A DNA stretch of 64,000 nt. Origin: DASXMT01 sp963781305. Lineage in GTDB: Bacteria > Actinomycetota > Acidimicrobiia > Acidimicrobiales > RAAP-2. Position numbers and translations under genes: made by a program. The notes below the pieces were generated by a model that was given only the letters and a program-made list of their open reading frames with translations, was not told where the DNA came from and did not search any database. The DNA is taken from the NCBI GenBank assembly GCA_963781305.1, contig CAWAFL010000011.1:1612001-1676000 (forward strand), written 5' to 3'. This document shows, in pieces, positions 34,050 to 43,081 of this stretch. Within the stretch, counting starts at the first letter, position 1. Each line of letters opens with the position of its first letter.

Positions 34050-35060
34050 CTAGCTCGGGTTGGCATGGGGCGTTCCCAGGTACGGGAACTCCTTCAGCGT
34101 GTCCGTGTGGGGGGTAAGGCCGGTCGGTGGGATATCCCCTTTGGACAGGAAGGAGAGGCGATGGTTGATGACATCGTCGGTAAAGACCCGGCCATTGGGG
34201 TACTCCGCCGGCAGCGAGGGGTTGTAGGTCAGCATGTCGGGCAGGATGCCGTGGGCGTCAATGGCCGCTATCGCTTCTTCTCGTGTGTAGTTCCCGGTGT
34301 GTCCCATCAGGTGGACGAACAGATCGAGCCAGCGATCGCGATCGTCGCGTGGCTCGCTCGAGTTGTACTGCTCCTTTGTCTCGTCGGTGTTGAAGAAACT
34401 GCTGACTGACGGGTGACCAGCCCGATCGACATGGAGTAGGCCATGGACCTTCCGCACGCTGCACCGGCCCCAGATGCGGATGTCGGGGTTGGCACCGAGC
34501 TCGCTGGTCGGCAGCTCGATGACCATCGAGCACACGTTGGCTTCTGTGTTCGAGTCCTTGCCGGTCCATGGTGCCTTCCCACCCTCATGGAGAGCGGTGA
34601 AGTTCCGGCCGCCCCGGGTGTCATACAGGGCCTTGATTCCGTCGTAGTCGAAGAAGAATGCGTCGCTGCGAGCGCCGGCGAAGAATTTGTAGTCACCCGA
34701 TGTGGCGATATTGGGCGTGGCCCCGAAGGAGACCTCCACGTCGGAGAAGAGCTTCGTTCCCACGGCCAAGACCGAGCGGGCCTCCTCGCCGGTGGCCATG
34801 AAGACATCGACGGTCTGCTCGCCGTCCTTCGGGGTGGAGAACACATAACTGAAGGCAATGTCATTTTCCAGGTCTCCATCGTTGTCAATGGCGAGACGGT
34901 AGATGGCATCGGGATGGAGCGCATCGGCTTGCGGGTTGGCGTTGAGGATGAGGACGGTCCGGGACGGGTCCGAGGCCGGGAAGGCATAGAGGTCGCACAG
35001 GTCGAGTCGTTGGTCCCCAAGGGGCGGTCCAAGGCTGAGGCCGGTGAAGTGATTCGACAT
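34050..35060 (-). CDS. DUF4331-family protein
   Basis: 336 residues. DQRLDLCDLYAFPASDPSRTVLILNANPQA and FAGARSDAFFFDYDG are the DUF4331 hallmarks. No signal peptide. Family members are often adjacent to stress or extracytoplasmic genes but have no known activity. The upstream region holds GCGCATAC (35087-35094) inverted at GTATGCGC (35121-35128), a possible operator. Confidence 0.87.
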   Translation of the reverse strand: MSNHFTGLSLGPPLGDQRLDLCDLYAFPASDPSRTVLILNANPQADALHPDAIYRLAIDNDGDLENDIAFSYVFSTPKDGEQTVDVFMATGEEARSVLAVGTKLFSDVEVSFGATPNIATSGDYKFFAGARSDAFFFDYDGIKALYDTRGGRNFTALHEGGKAPWTGKDSNTEANVCSMVIELPTSELGANPDIRIWGRCSVRKVHGLLHVDRAGHPSVSSFFNTDETKEQYNSSEPRDDRDRWLDLFVHLMGHTGNYTREEAIAAIDAHGILPDMLTYNPSLPAEYPNGRVFTDDVINHRLSFLSKGDIPPTGLTPHTDTLKEFPYLGTPHANPS

Positions 35061-36417
35061 GGCTATATCTCCTCTTGAGATCGTGCGCGCATACTGCCGT
35101 CGGTTGGGGACAACGACAACGTATGCGCAATGGGCCCGATGGTCCAGAACGTTGAGTGGTCATTCAGGACGCCTGAGTGTTTGCCTGTCCGTGTCCTGTT
35201 GGCGCGAGGTGTCATCGAACGTGATCGCCAGGTGAGATCGAGCCGTCATCGAGAAAGTCAGTTGAGGCGTCGAACCCGGCGCCTGCAAAAACAGCACGGA
35301 GGGCATTCGTACGTGTACGTAGAGTCATAATCGATCGGCTTGCAACGGGAGGCAATTGGACCTGTTCCTCCGAGAACCGCTGGGAAACTCAGCGTCCTTG
35401 ACCCGGGATTTCCGACGATTTGCCCGTTTGAGCCCCAGCCGCCGTGGGTATCGCTACGCCAACTGCGGCTCGTCCAGGCATACGAGCGCTTCGGAGCCCC
35501 GCTGGAACTGCCACGACCGGTGGGGTTTCGTCGCGTCTGGGGCTAGGGCGAAAGGAGCATTCCAGCGGTGTGAACTGGCGGTTTCCGATTTCCCGTGCGC
35601 TGAATGCTGCGAGAGTTGCCGGCTCGCCCAGACCCTTGGACACTGGTTTGCCGGAGAGGCAACAAGGGTGGCGTGACCGGGACGCGGTGGACGGTACGCG
35701 CAAAGAGCATCGCCTCCCGGGCCCAAGAGATCCGACTCCTAGCTGCCCAGAGTGTGGTGTTCATCTACTAATTCATCGTGGCCACCCAGCTCATCGGCCA
35801 TCCTGGCCAAGTCTCCGCGGTCAGAACGCTCACGATTCTCACGGTTGTTTTCATCCTTGTCGCATTGCTCGGGCCTGGGAATTAATTGGTGCACGGGATA
35901 CGGGCTAAGTTCACGCCGTGCGCAAGGCGATCCGAGAGCACACTGCAGCGCCGAAGGGCACCCGAACCGATTAGGGAGTCGGCCAGTACGGAACCGTTGA
36001 CTAAGGGCCTGGCGACACGGTGCAGCCATCGATGCGGGTAGATCCTGGTCCGGAGATTGGAAAGTCCAACGACAATTGGTCGGCTCCTGACGTCCCGGAG
36101 CCGTCACGACGGACTCTTAGCTGAAGCAGCAAGCCAAGCCGGCCGCACTCCGTCATCCCTCAAGAGGGTCCTCGGAGCAGGCAACCGGGCACCCTGCCAG
36201 CTCGGCTTGACGAATAGAACCGCCGCTCGTCCTCACGTCTGAGCCTTGATCCTCGTTGTGGCCCATGGTCATGGCAGTGGTGACGAACCCATGTCCTTGT
36301 CACGATACGTGCAGCTAGGGCAAATGGACCCGGGAATCGCATGGCCAGGCCGGTCATTCATGAGTGCGGCAGCTCCGCCTCGTAGGGTGGAGGTCGTCTT
36401 GCTGCGTGAGGAGGTCG
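35061..36417. other. 1.36-kb gene-poor region
   Basis: No recognisable gene. It contains the GCGCATAC/GTATGCGC inverted repeat, the TTGCC-GGCAA site at 35648-35662, and a 35-codon frame (GTG 35778, TAA 35883-35885) encoding one hydrophobic segment TILTVVFILVALLG. Many longer frames in all phases look random. Probably remnants of decayed genes. Confidence 0.6.
35648..35662. promoter_or_regulatory. second copy of the XRE-cupin-type inverted repeat
   Basis: TTGCCGGAGAGGCAA matches the site at 3327-3341 in 14 of 15 bases, and the following bases (CAAGG) match too. No intact gene follows; a GTG at 35673 opens only 32 codons. Confidence 0.4.
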
Positions 36418-37560
36418 ATGCAAGTGGTAGCGCTGCTGGTCATCGGAGCTGGACCCTATGGAGTGGCCGTGGCGTCGCAAGCCATGGAACGGGGGGTCGA
36501 CACGATCGTCGTTGGACATCCGATGGGGTTTTGGACCGACCACATGCCCGAAGGGATGTTTCTGCGCTCAGGGACCGACTGGCACATCGATGGGTCAGGC
36601 ATCGAGACCTTTGAGGCCTTCATCGAGGACCGCGGCCTCTCTTCTGCCGACATGGACCCTGTCCCCATCGCCGTCTTCCTCGAGTACGCAGCCTGGTTCC
36701 AGGCGCGAAAGCACGTATCCGTCCGCGACCTTCTCGTCATGGGCCTCGAGCGCGACGACGACGGCGCATTCGTGGCCTCGCTCAACGACGGAAGCCAGGT
36801 TTCAGCCGAAGTCGTCGTCGCTGCTCCGGGCATCGCTTACTTTCGCCAGTTCCCCGAATGGGCAACCCGACTTCCCGAGGGTGTGAGTGCCCACACCTGT
36901 GATCTCGTTCATTTCAAGGAGCTTGCCGGTGCGCGGGTCTTGGTCGTCGGAGGCCGGCAAAGCGCCTACGAATGGGCCGCACTGTTGGGCGAACACGATG
37001 TCGAGCGGGTGGACGTCGTTCACCGGCACGACATGCCCCGTTTCGAGCGAGTTAGCTGGAAGTTCCTCGACCCGTACATGGCCGAGACGATCAGTCGCCG
37101 CGGATGGTGGCGTTCACTGTCGGCCATCGAGCAAGGGGAGATCGTCAAGAGGTTTTGGGAAATCGGCCGTCTTAGCCTCGAGTGGTGGCTCACGCCGCGC
37201 CTCGCCGACGAGAGAATCCGTAGCTGGCCGGGCAGGCACGTTGTGCAGACCGCAGCGGGAGACGATGGGACGGTCTCGGTGGCGCTGTCAAGTGGAGAGC
37301 GTCTGACCGTCGACCGTCTGGTCTTTGCCACCGGGTACAAGGCCGATATTCTCCGTGTCCCATACCTCCATGGGCTTGCCGGCAGTCTTGAAGTGGTCGA
37401 CGGTTTCCCGGTTCTCGACGAAGCCTTCCAATCGTCCATCGCCGGCCTCTACATCGCCGGGTTCGCGTCCACGCGTGACTTCGGTCCCTTCTTCGGCTTT
37501 ACCAAGGGCTGTCCGGCGGCGGCCAAGCTCATTGTCGACCACTTGCTCCGACGCATGTGA
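36418..37560 (+). CDS. FAD-dependent oxidoreductase / monooxygenase-like protein
   Basis: 380 residues from ATG 36418 (GAGGAGG upstream). FAD-binding GxGxxG-type LLVIGAGPYGVAVASQAM (about residues 5-22), then NAD(P)-binding ARVLVVGGRQSAYEWAALLGE (about 175-195), and the FATGYKADI segment (about 302-310) typical of flavin monooxygenases and N-hydroxylases. KGCPAAAKLIVDHL closes the chain. Substrate unknown; no siderophore genes nearby. Lone gene bordering the accessory region. Confidence 0.88.
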   Translation: MQVVALLVIGAGPYGVAVASQAMERGVDTIVVGHPMGFWTDHMPEGMFLRSGTDWHIDGSGIETFEAFIEDRGLSSADMDPVPIAVFLEYAAWFQARKHVSVRDLLVMGLERDDDGAFVASLNDGSQVSAEVVVAAPGIAYFRQFPEWATRLPEGVSAHTCDLVHFKELAGARVLVVGGRQSAYEWAALLGEHDVERVDVVHRHDMPRFERVSWKFLDPYMAETISRRGWWRSLSAIEQGEIVKRFWEIGRLSLEWWLTPRLADERIRSWPGRHVVQTAAGDDGTVSVALSSGERLTVDRLVFATGYKADILRVPYLHGLAGSLEVVDGFPVLDEAFQSSIAGLYIAGFASTRDFGPFFGFTKGCPAAAKLIVDHLLRRM

Positions 37561-37664
37561 GGGCGCCGAGAACCTCGGGCAGCCAGCGGGGGTTCCGGAT
37601 AGTCCCCTGACCGTCGTGGACCCCGTGAGCACGTGCGGTCGCCAGCTACGGCCCTGCCTCGCTG

Positions 37665-38465
37665 CTAGCGGAAGTATCCGGTGGTCAGGTCGTGGATGAC
37701 TGCGTCTAGCGGAGACCCACTCACGCTAATGGCTCCTTGCCACGGCGTCGCCAGAGCAAAGATGAGGGCCAAGCTCAGTGCGACGATGATTGCGAGACTG
37801 GTCCCAACCGCTGCTGGTCTGAGACCGGCACGGATGCCGATCACGCTGATGTTCACGATCAGTGCCAGCCCAGTGACGAGCACGGTTATGGCGTAGAACT
37901 CGGGGAGCCCTCGGGCGGCTGCGGCGAGTCGTTGTCGGCGGTCACTGCTGAGCGCATCGAGGGAGGAGAGAAGCTCATTGCTCGATGATGTGGGAAGACC
38001 GCGGATGGCCGCCTGAGTCCTGACGTTGCGCTCCAACGTAGAGAGCGCCTGCTCGGTGGCAGGATCGTCCCCGGTGGCAGCAGCGCTGCTGTGCCATTCA
38101 TGGGCCCGAGTTGCCTCAAGGTAATTGCGCAGTGCTGACTGGATCGGGGCTGAGGCAACACCCGGAGCAGTTGAGGCCCACGCTAGGACCGATGCTTGTG
38201 CTGCCTCTGCGCTCACGGTGTTTTGCGCCGAAGCCAACGCGGTGGCTTCGTTGGAAACTGTCAGCGCGATCAAGAGTGCAAAGGTCGCCGCGAATGCCGT
38301 CATAAGGGCAGTCGCGATGGAACACGCCGCCTCACGCTCCCCCAGCGGGATCAAGGCCAAGGCGAGAAGCCGGGCAACGAAGCCGACCACAAGAGCAGCG
38401 GGCAGAAAGACCACGATGAGTACCCAGGCTGGTTGGGCACTAAGCCATGACACCACGAGGCACAA
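37665..38465 (-). CDS. DUF4239-family membrane protein
   Basis: 266 residues. Two N-terminal transmembrane helices (VLIVVFLPAALVVGF and a second around residues 55-70), a helical extracytoplasmic or cytoplasmic region (about 75-185) and two C-terminal helices (FYAITVLVTGLALIVNISVI and a second around 225-240). This 2+2 layout with SNEATALASAQNTVSAEA is characteristic of the bestrophin-like DUF4239 group. Function unknown; convergent with the oxidoreductase. Confidence 0.82.
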   Translation of the reverse strand: MCLVVSWLSAQPAWVLIVVFLPAALVVGFVARLLALALIPLGEREAACSIATALMTAFAATFALLIALTVSNEATALASAQNTVSAEAAQASVLAWASTAPGVASAPIQSALRNYLEATRAHEWHSSAAATGDDPATEQALSTLERNVRTQAAIRGLPTSSSNELLSSLDALSSDRRQRLAAAARGLPEFYAITVLVTGLALIVNISVIGIRAGLRPAAVGTSLAIIVALSLALIFALATPWQGAISVSGSPLDAVIHDLTTGYFR

Positions 38466-38893
38466 CTCTAGGTTGCCGACGAACTGTCAGCTAGCCGCCA
38501 GCATGCGTGCCCAGTCGACCGCCTCGTTGTAGCGGTTTCTCCGGTCGCCCGACCCGGATCGGACCTTGAGGAGCTTCGTGAGCCGTCGTCTGACACGACC
38601 GGCGGCGGCTCCCGTTCGAAGGACGGTGCCGCATGCTAGCCATCGGAGTAGCCTCCAGCTCCTCCTCGATGCAATGCCGGAAGAATTACCGGAGGCCTTT
38701 GTAGCGGTCCACAGCGATTGCCGGGGAGCCCTCTATGTAGCCCGTGGGGGTTCGCTCGAATGATTCGAGCGATCTGGATCGAGGACGTCGGTCGGACCGG
38801 GGCCTTCGATCGGCGCGGCACGGGCAATTTCCGCGCTTTGCGAACGCCAGGCACAGGGATCCCCTAGAAAGTTATCTAGGTTCTCCCTGCCAG
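38466..38893. other. intergenic stretch without convincing gene
   Basis: Short frames only. A minus-strand frame around 38485-38630 (containing LKVRSGSGDRRNRYNEAV) faintly recalls a recombinase segment but is too short to call. CCTAGA-AAGTTA-TCTAGG at 38863-38880, just past the tRNA 3' end, is a perfect hairpin that may end tRNA transcription. Confidence 0.5.
38863..38880 (-). terminator. hairpin downstream of tRNA-Pro
   Basis: CCTAGA and TCTAGG form a 6-base stem with 6-base loop, 14 bases beyond the tRNA 3' end on the minus strand. No T tract, so its terminator role is tentative. Confidence 0.35.
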
Positions 38894-38968
38894 TCGGGCT
38901 GCCGGGATTTGAACCCGGGACCTCTTGACCCCCAGTCAAGCGCGCTAACCAAGCTGCGCCACAGCCCG
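38894..38968 (-). tRNA. tRNA-Pro (anticodon GGG)
   Basis: On the minus strand the 75-base sequence folds as a cloverleaf: acceptor CGGGCTG/CAGCCCG with discriminator A, D-arm GCGCAGCTTGGTTAGCGC, anticodon stem CTTGA/TCAAG enclosing CTGGGGG (anticodon GGG, G37), and T-arm CCGGGTTCAAATCCCGG. CCA is not encoded. It reads proline CCC/CCU codons. No integrase gene lies next to it. Confidence 0.97.
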
Positions 38969-38983
38969 CACTACTAACAACCA

Positions 38984-39009
38984 GGTCAGGGGATATTTAT
39001 GCCCTGACC
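38984..39009. repeat. 8-base inverted repeat upstream of tRNA-Pro
   Basis: GGTCAGGG (38984-38991) and CCCTGACC (39002-39009) flank an AT-rich 10-base loop, 16 bases before the tRNA 5' end. It could be a terminator of transcription toward the tRNA or a protein site. Confidence 0.5.
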
Positions 39010-39147
39010 CTTACTTCACCACCTCAATTCTTGTGGCTTCCTAGGGAGCCACACTGAAGGGGTTTTGAGATGGCCTGGTCATCGTACTCGGCGCCCGCTG
39101 GTGGCCTGGACGAGCGCACACTCCCCCACCTGATGGCTGCCTGGTTC

Positions 39148-39171
39148 CTACTGTCCAGAATCGGACAGTAG
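39148..39171. repeat. 9-base inverted repeat
   Basis: CTACTGTCC-AGAATC-GGACAGTAG: perfect 9-base arms and a 6-base loop, 86 bases beyond the 3' end of the ABM-like gene (39257). Could be its terminator; there is no T tract. Confidence 0.55.
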
Positions 39172-39256
39172 AGGACGAGAGGGCACTCACTCCGGCTAGG
39201 TGGCTTACCTGGGGGGTAACTACAACGGTGGAAGACGGGCCGAACCTCGACGGTCC

Positions 39257-39556
39257 TTACTGCTTCGTGTCGCTCGCGACCACCAATCCCTCGGTAACTC
39301 GCGGCGGGTTTGGGAAGAGCGCAGCAGCGTTATCCTCGACCCATTGATGCGCCAGTGTGACGGACTCGTCGGCACCGGCTTTGTCCTCGAACACGCTGAG
39401 GGACGCCATCGTGCCCTCGCCGGCCTCAATCCAGTAGTAGGCGATGAAACCGCTCACTTCTTTAAGGAGAGGCATGAAGCTTTCACGGACGAGGCGTCCC
39501 GCTTCGGCGTCGTCTGTGATGCCCTCGTACCTCCGAACGGCTGCATACATCGGCAT
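39257..39556 (-). CDS. ABM/EthD-like small protein
   Basis: 99 residues. MPMYAAVRRYEGITDDAEAGRLVRESFMPLLKEVSGFIAYYWIEAGEGTMASLSVFEDKAGADESVTLA is a full-length dimeric alpha/beta-barrel-like domain of the antibiotic biosynthesis monooxygenase type. AGGAGG lies upstream of the start. No catalytic residues can be assigned; many such proteins are of unknown function. Single gene in the accessory region. Confidence 0.75.
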   Translation of the reverse strand: MPMYAAVRRYEGITDDAEAGRLVRESFMPLLKEVSGFIAYYWIEAGEGTMASLSVFEDKAGADESVTLAHQWVEDNAAALFPNPPRVTEGLVVASDTKQ

Positions 39557-39949
39557 ACCTCCTTCGCTTACGCTTCTTGTGGACCGCCTGCGCTGAACTC
39601 CGGCTCCCCCGCCGCATTACCCACGCGGGCGAGTCGGACACAGCCATCATGGCCACCTCGGCCCTTGCAGGGCAAGGGTGCAGTCTCCCCGGCGAGAAAC
39701 GGCAGTTCAGGGAGGGGAACACGACCCTTTCTCCCGAGCCACCCTCCGACGCAGGGGGCGGGTGACGCCGGGGCCCATGAGCCGCGCTTAACCGGAGCAG
39801 TTTCGCTCCGGTCCTACCTGGTCAGATGGGACCGCATAGCGTTCACTGGCGAATACCTGGGGGGTTGCCTGGTTGCTAGTAATGCAAATGCTTCGATAGA
39901 GGACGATCGGGTCACCAGGGGCAGGCACAGGCCCGCCTACGATGCACCT
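39557..39949. other. intergenic stretch
   Basis: No gene recognised. It holds a hairpin CCCTTGC-AGG-GCAAGGG at 39662-39678 and one of the recurring TAGAGGAC octamers (near 39896). Confidence 0.5.
39938..39943 (+). promoter_or_regulatory. -10 element before orphan gene
   Basis: TACGAT ends 6 bases before ATG 39950; no ribosome binding site, so a leaderless start is likely. Confidence 0.4.
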
Positions 39950-40303
39950 ATGCAGTACAGGTACAGCCGATTCGACCGATACGTCCCCGCCGTGGAGGCG
40001 ACCGTCACCCCACATGACAACACCATGACCACGGATCGGATTGAGAGCTTCCTGCGCCTCTCGGGGTTCGGAGTCGAAGCTGTAGAGGAAATCAGACCCG
40101 ACCTCCCGCGTTGGCTGAGGTACCTGCAAGAACGGGGCGTGACACGCATTCCATCGTCGCCGATCACAAGCCAGTCAGACATGTTGGCGTCGTCGCTCCT
40201 TGACCTGCTCGCCCTCCAGGCGTCCCTTCGGAAGGACCCAACCGCCAAGGCGTTGCGCCACTACCTCAGAGACCTCACGGGGACGCGTCCCTACAAGGGA
40301 TAG
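39950..40303 (+). CDS. hypothetical protein
   Basis: 117 residues, no family recognised. Helical content is suggested by MTTDRIESFLRLSGFGVEAVEEI and SDMLASSLLDLLALQASLRKD. An in-frame upstream extension is open but lacks a start signal; the -10 box 6 bases before ATG 39950 supports this start. Codon use is compatible with coding. Confidence 0.45.
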   Translation: MQYRYSRFDRYVPAVEATVTPHDNTMTTDRIESFLRLSGFGVEAVEEIRPDLPRWLRYLQERGVTRIPSSPITSQSDMLASSLLDLLALQASLRKDPTAKALRHYLRDLTGTRPYKG

Positions 40304-40319
40304 TCGGGTCGCCCTTCTA

Positions 40320-40720
40320 CCGGTCCATGGGGATGAGCACCCGGGCCATCGCTGTGGCGACCGGCATCGTGCATCGGTGATGTGTTCCGAGACGGCACGA
40401 TCGATGGTAGCCAGGGCGCGACGAGGTTCCGGTGATGCCGGAGGGACATCGGCGGCACAGACGGTCGCAGGACACGGTCGTGGACCTTGGTGAAGAACAC
40501 CGCTGTCCGGATTCCCTCCGGGGTGAGGACGTAGGTATTGGTGTGGGGCACGCGCATGATCAGTCCGTGAAGTCGCAAGCGTCGCAGGTCGTAGGTCATC
40601 TGGCGCACGGTGTAGTCCGCACCAGGAGTCCGGCGACCAGCCCGCGAACGCTTTTGTTTGAGAAGCCGGTGACGGCATGGACGAGTCCGGCATCGTGGGC
40701 CGCTAGGAGAGCTTGTAAAC
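40320..40720 (-). pseudogene. remnant of a winged-helix-like protein C-terminus
   Basis: On the minus strand three frames carry successive pieces: VHAVTGFSNKSVRGLVAGLL (about 40620-40690), then MTYDLRRLRLHGLIMRVPHT and TPEGIRTAVFFTKVHDRVLRP (about 40450-40600), then RRALATIDRAVSEHITDA (about 40360-40430). Together they resemble the C-terminal DNA-binding-like end of a widespread actinobacterial protein with a YDLRRLRxxGLIxR winged helix. At least two frameshifts and no N-terminus: a decayed fragment that overlaps the 3' end of the GH16 gene. Confidence 0.65.
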
Positions 40721-41686
40721 CTTCACCCAGTTGACGATCATCTGCTTGGGGAAACCGCCGGTGCTCGGTGGCGTTCCGCCATAGTCGCCGACCGCCAGAT
40801 TCAATACCAGGTACCAGGGTTGGTCGTAAATCCACTGCCCTTCCGGGAACTGACTGCTCTTCGCCTGCCACCACAGCTTGCCATCGATATAGAACGTCAG
40901 AGTCGTGGCGGTTTGGTCGACCGCGTACGTGTGAAACTCGCTGTAGAAGTTCGAGGCGAGGTTGGTCGCCGCGGGTGGGGCACCGCAACAGCTGAATTTT
41001 TTCAGGCTGTCTTTGGCGGCGCCGTGGACAACCGACGAGACGGGGGTTCCAGCGTTTCCTCCTTGGGACTCGGCGATATCGATCTCGCCCTGCGCGGGCC
41101 ACGTCTTCGGATTGGCGCCCAGCAGCCAGAACGCGGACCAGGCCCCGACGCCTTCGGCCAGCTTGATGCGAGCCTCGAAACGAGCACCCTGCGCGGTGAA
41201 CAGATAGCCACCGGTAGGGCTCTTGGTCGACAGCCTCGCCGACGTGTACTGACAGTCGCTCAGGTAGCAACTGAACTTCGGGTCAACGTTGCCATTCGAG
41301 TCCCTGCCCGCCGGAGTAACCTGCCTCTTCGCAGTGATCACGAGGTCGCCCTGTCCGTCCAGGGCCGCGTTCTGGTTGTCGGTGTAGTACTGGAGCTCCT
41401 TAGGTCCGATGCACCGCTTCGCCTCGTCTTCGGCACAACCGTTCGGGGTCCCAATCTTGGGCGTCCACTGGGCCGGGTTCGGCGGCGAGCCCGCGGGCCC
41501 GTTGAAAGTGCCATCGAACACCAGCGGCCCAGGCGGGGGTTCAGCAGATGTGTCGGATGTGTCAAAGCCTCGCGTGGGGTTCGCGGTTGCGGATGGAGAG
41601 CTCGACAAGCCACAGGCCGCGAGGACGAGGCCCAGAATGACGACCCCGGCACCGAGAAATCCGTTGATCCTGTTGCGTTGATACAT
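40703..41686 (-). CDS. GH16-family secreted glucanase-like lipoprotein
   Basis: 327 residues from ATG 41686 (AGGGGGG just upstream). Signal peptide FLGAGVVILGLVLAAC ends in a lipobox Cys. The GH16 catalytic motif is WPAQGEIDIAES (about residues 194-205), with the two Glu as nucleophile and acid/base and the Asp between; FEARIKLAEGVGAWSAFWLLG and QPWYLVLNLAVGDYGG are flanking conserved strands. Predicted to hydrolyse beta-1,3 or mixed-linkage glucans outside the cell. It stands alone among orphan genes. Confidence 0.92.
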   Translation of the reverse strand: MYQRNRINGFLGAGVVILGLVLAACGLSSSPSATANPTRGFDTSDTSAEPPPGPLVFDGTFNGPAGSPPNPAQWTPKIGTPNGCAEDEAKRCIGPKELQYYTDNQNAALDGQGDLVITAKRQVTPAGRDSNGNVDPKFSCYLSDCQYTSARLSTKSPTGGYLFTAQGARFEARIKLAEGVGAWSAFWLLGANPKTWPAQGEIDIAESQGGNAGTPVSSVVHGAAKDSLKKFSCCGAPPAATNLASNFYSEFHTYAVDQTATTLTFYIDGKLWWQAKSSQFPEGQWIYDQPWYLVLNLAVGDYGGTPPSTGGFPKQMIVNWVKVYKLS

Positions 41687-41932
41687 ATCCCCCCTGTCGT
41701 ATGACAATTATGCTGACCGAGAGAGGGGGAAATGACCGGGAAGGGGTCCAAATCGACCTTAATGTCACAGGATGGGCTGAGCCGTGGGGTCCGCACGAGC
41801 GTCCGTCGTTCTGGCTTTGGCCGGCATCCTCGTGGGCGCTGGTGCGCAGTCCAGACGAGGGCCCCGTTGACCCGACCGGTTGCGTCTATCGATCAAGCGG
41901 CCCGGCATCGACTCGCGAAAGTCATCGGGACA

Positions 41933-42364
41933 TCACCCGAAGACGAGCCATGCCTTGCTCTTGTCGGGCGTGCAGTAATAGATGACTGCCCACCTTTGGG
42001 ATCTGTCCGTGTCGACATTGTGGATGAACAAGGTCATGGATGTCACCGCCCGCGAGCCGAAGGCATTGGGATCGGTGCCCCACGCGACGACGGGACCCAC
42101 GTAGACGGTCGGGTATACGACCACCGTGAGACGCGGAACAGTCTGATTGGCGCCCCTCTCGACGTACCCGTCGCCAAGACACGAGGCGAACCGTTGGGTA
42201 CTCGTCCCCGATGGAAGCGTGCCCTCAATCGTCATTTGAGACGGCTGGTCGCTGGGCGCTGCCGAGGCGTCTCCACCGCTTACCCCCGCACCAAGACCCA
42301 GCAGCACACTCGTCATCACCACAGCAGCAAGGGATCGCTTAGTCCTTTGCACTGTCACCCCCAT
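41933..42364 (-). CDS. small secreted protein of unknown function
   Basis: 143 residues from ATG 42364. Signal peptide TKRSLAAVVMTSVLLGLGAGV followed by an AAPSD cleavage-like site near residue 35. The mature part has two Cys (FASCLGDGY and IYYCTPD) that could form a disulfide. No family recognised. The start is between a GAAAG and a GGGGGTG stretch, so ATG 42364 or a nearby GTG is possible. Confidence 0.6.
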   Translation of the reverse strand: MGVTVQRTKRSLAAVVMTSVLLGLGAGVSGGDASAAPSDQPSQMTIEGTLPSGTSTQRFASCLGDGYVERGANQTVPRLTVVVYPTVYVGPVVAWGTDPNAFGSRAVTSMTLFIHNVDTDRSQRWAVIYYCTPDKSKAWLVFG

Positions 42365-42463
42365 TCTTTCGTGCACTCTCATGTAAGCCAAACCCGTGGC
42401 CGGAACAATAGAGGACGACAGGATCAGGCGTTTAACGGCGCGATTGCAACCCAGGAAACCGCC

Positions 42464-42679
42464 GTGACAGTCGGCAAGCTGCTCGACGTCATGGTGAAAC
42501 AGCAAGAGGGAATTGCGCAGATGGACGAGTCCATCCATGTGCTCGCCGCCATTGCGATCATTGAGGAGGAGAAGTCGACGGCGCTTGGTCAAGCTCACGC
42601 GGGTGCTGGTCGGGTCGGTATAACCGTGGCCTTGGCGGTCGTGGCAGTCGCCAGCATCCTGGTCGCTGTATTCACGTAA
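42464..42679 (+). CDS. small membrane-anchored hypothetical protein
   Basis: 71 residues from GTG 42464 (AGGAAA 7 bases upstream). A helical, charged N-terminal part (LDVMVKQQEGIAQMDESIHV) is followed by one C-terminal transmembrane helix VGITVALAVVAVASILVAVF. Tail-anchored layout; unknown family. ATG 42492 is an alternative start. Confidence 0.45.
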   Translation: MTVGKLLDVMVKQQEGIAQMDESIHVLAAIAIIEEEKSTALGQAHAGAGRVGITVALAVVAVASILVAVFT

Positions 42680-42709
42680 GTCGCCGCCTCCCACCCTAGG
42701 CAACTCCCG

Positions 42710-43000
42710 GTGCCCTGGTTCTCCGTGACGTTTGCCTACCGACTCCCTCAGTTCGATGCGGTCCACGGCAACTACGGCCCGAGTGTCCCTGACCATCACA
42801 GGCGACCCGTCGAATGGTTCCTAGAGGCCTGCCAGCGACGAGGCGACCCTGACTTCACCTTCACGGGCCAGGCCGACAGGTGGTCTCTTTGCTTTACCGT
42901 TGACGCCCGGGACGAGGACCAAGCCCTCAGTAGCGCCAACGTCTTGGCTCGCCAGGTCTGGCCCAACCGCACCCTCGCAACGGTCGACGTTCGCACATAG
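42710..43000 (+). CDS. hypothetical protein
   Basis: 96 residues from GTG 42710. WFSVTFAYRLPQFDAVHGNY and FTGQADRWSLCFTVDARDEDQALSSANVL suggest a small alpha/beta domain. No family recognised and no ribosome binding site. The hairpin that follows the stop supports it being the end of a transcript. Confidence 0.4.
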   Translation: MPWFSVTFAYRLPQFDAVHGNYGPSVPDHHRRPVEWFLEACQRRGDPDFTFTGQADRWSLCFTVDARDEDQALSSANVLARQVWPNRTLATVDVRT

Positions 43001-43019
43001 CTACCGTGACTTCTAGAAG

Positions 43020-43043
43020 TACCGGGCCTTCGGTGCCCCGGTA
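43020..43043. terminator. bidirectional hairpin between two convergent genes
   Basis: TACCGGG (43020-43026) pairs with CCCGGTA (43037-43043). Directly before it ACTTCTAGAAGT (43009-43020) is a 12-base perfect palindrome. Position between convergent genes fits a shared terminator; no long T tract. Confidence 0.5.
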
Positions 43044-43081
43044 TGAGACCCTCTCCAGGCAGATTCTCGAACGTGGATTCG

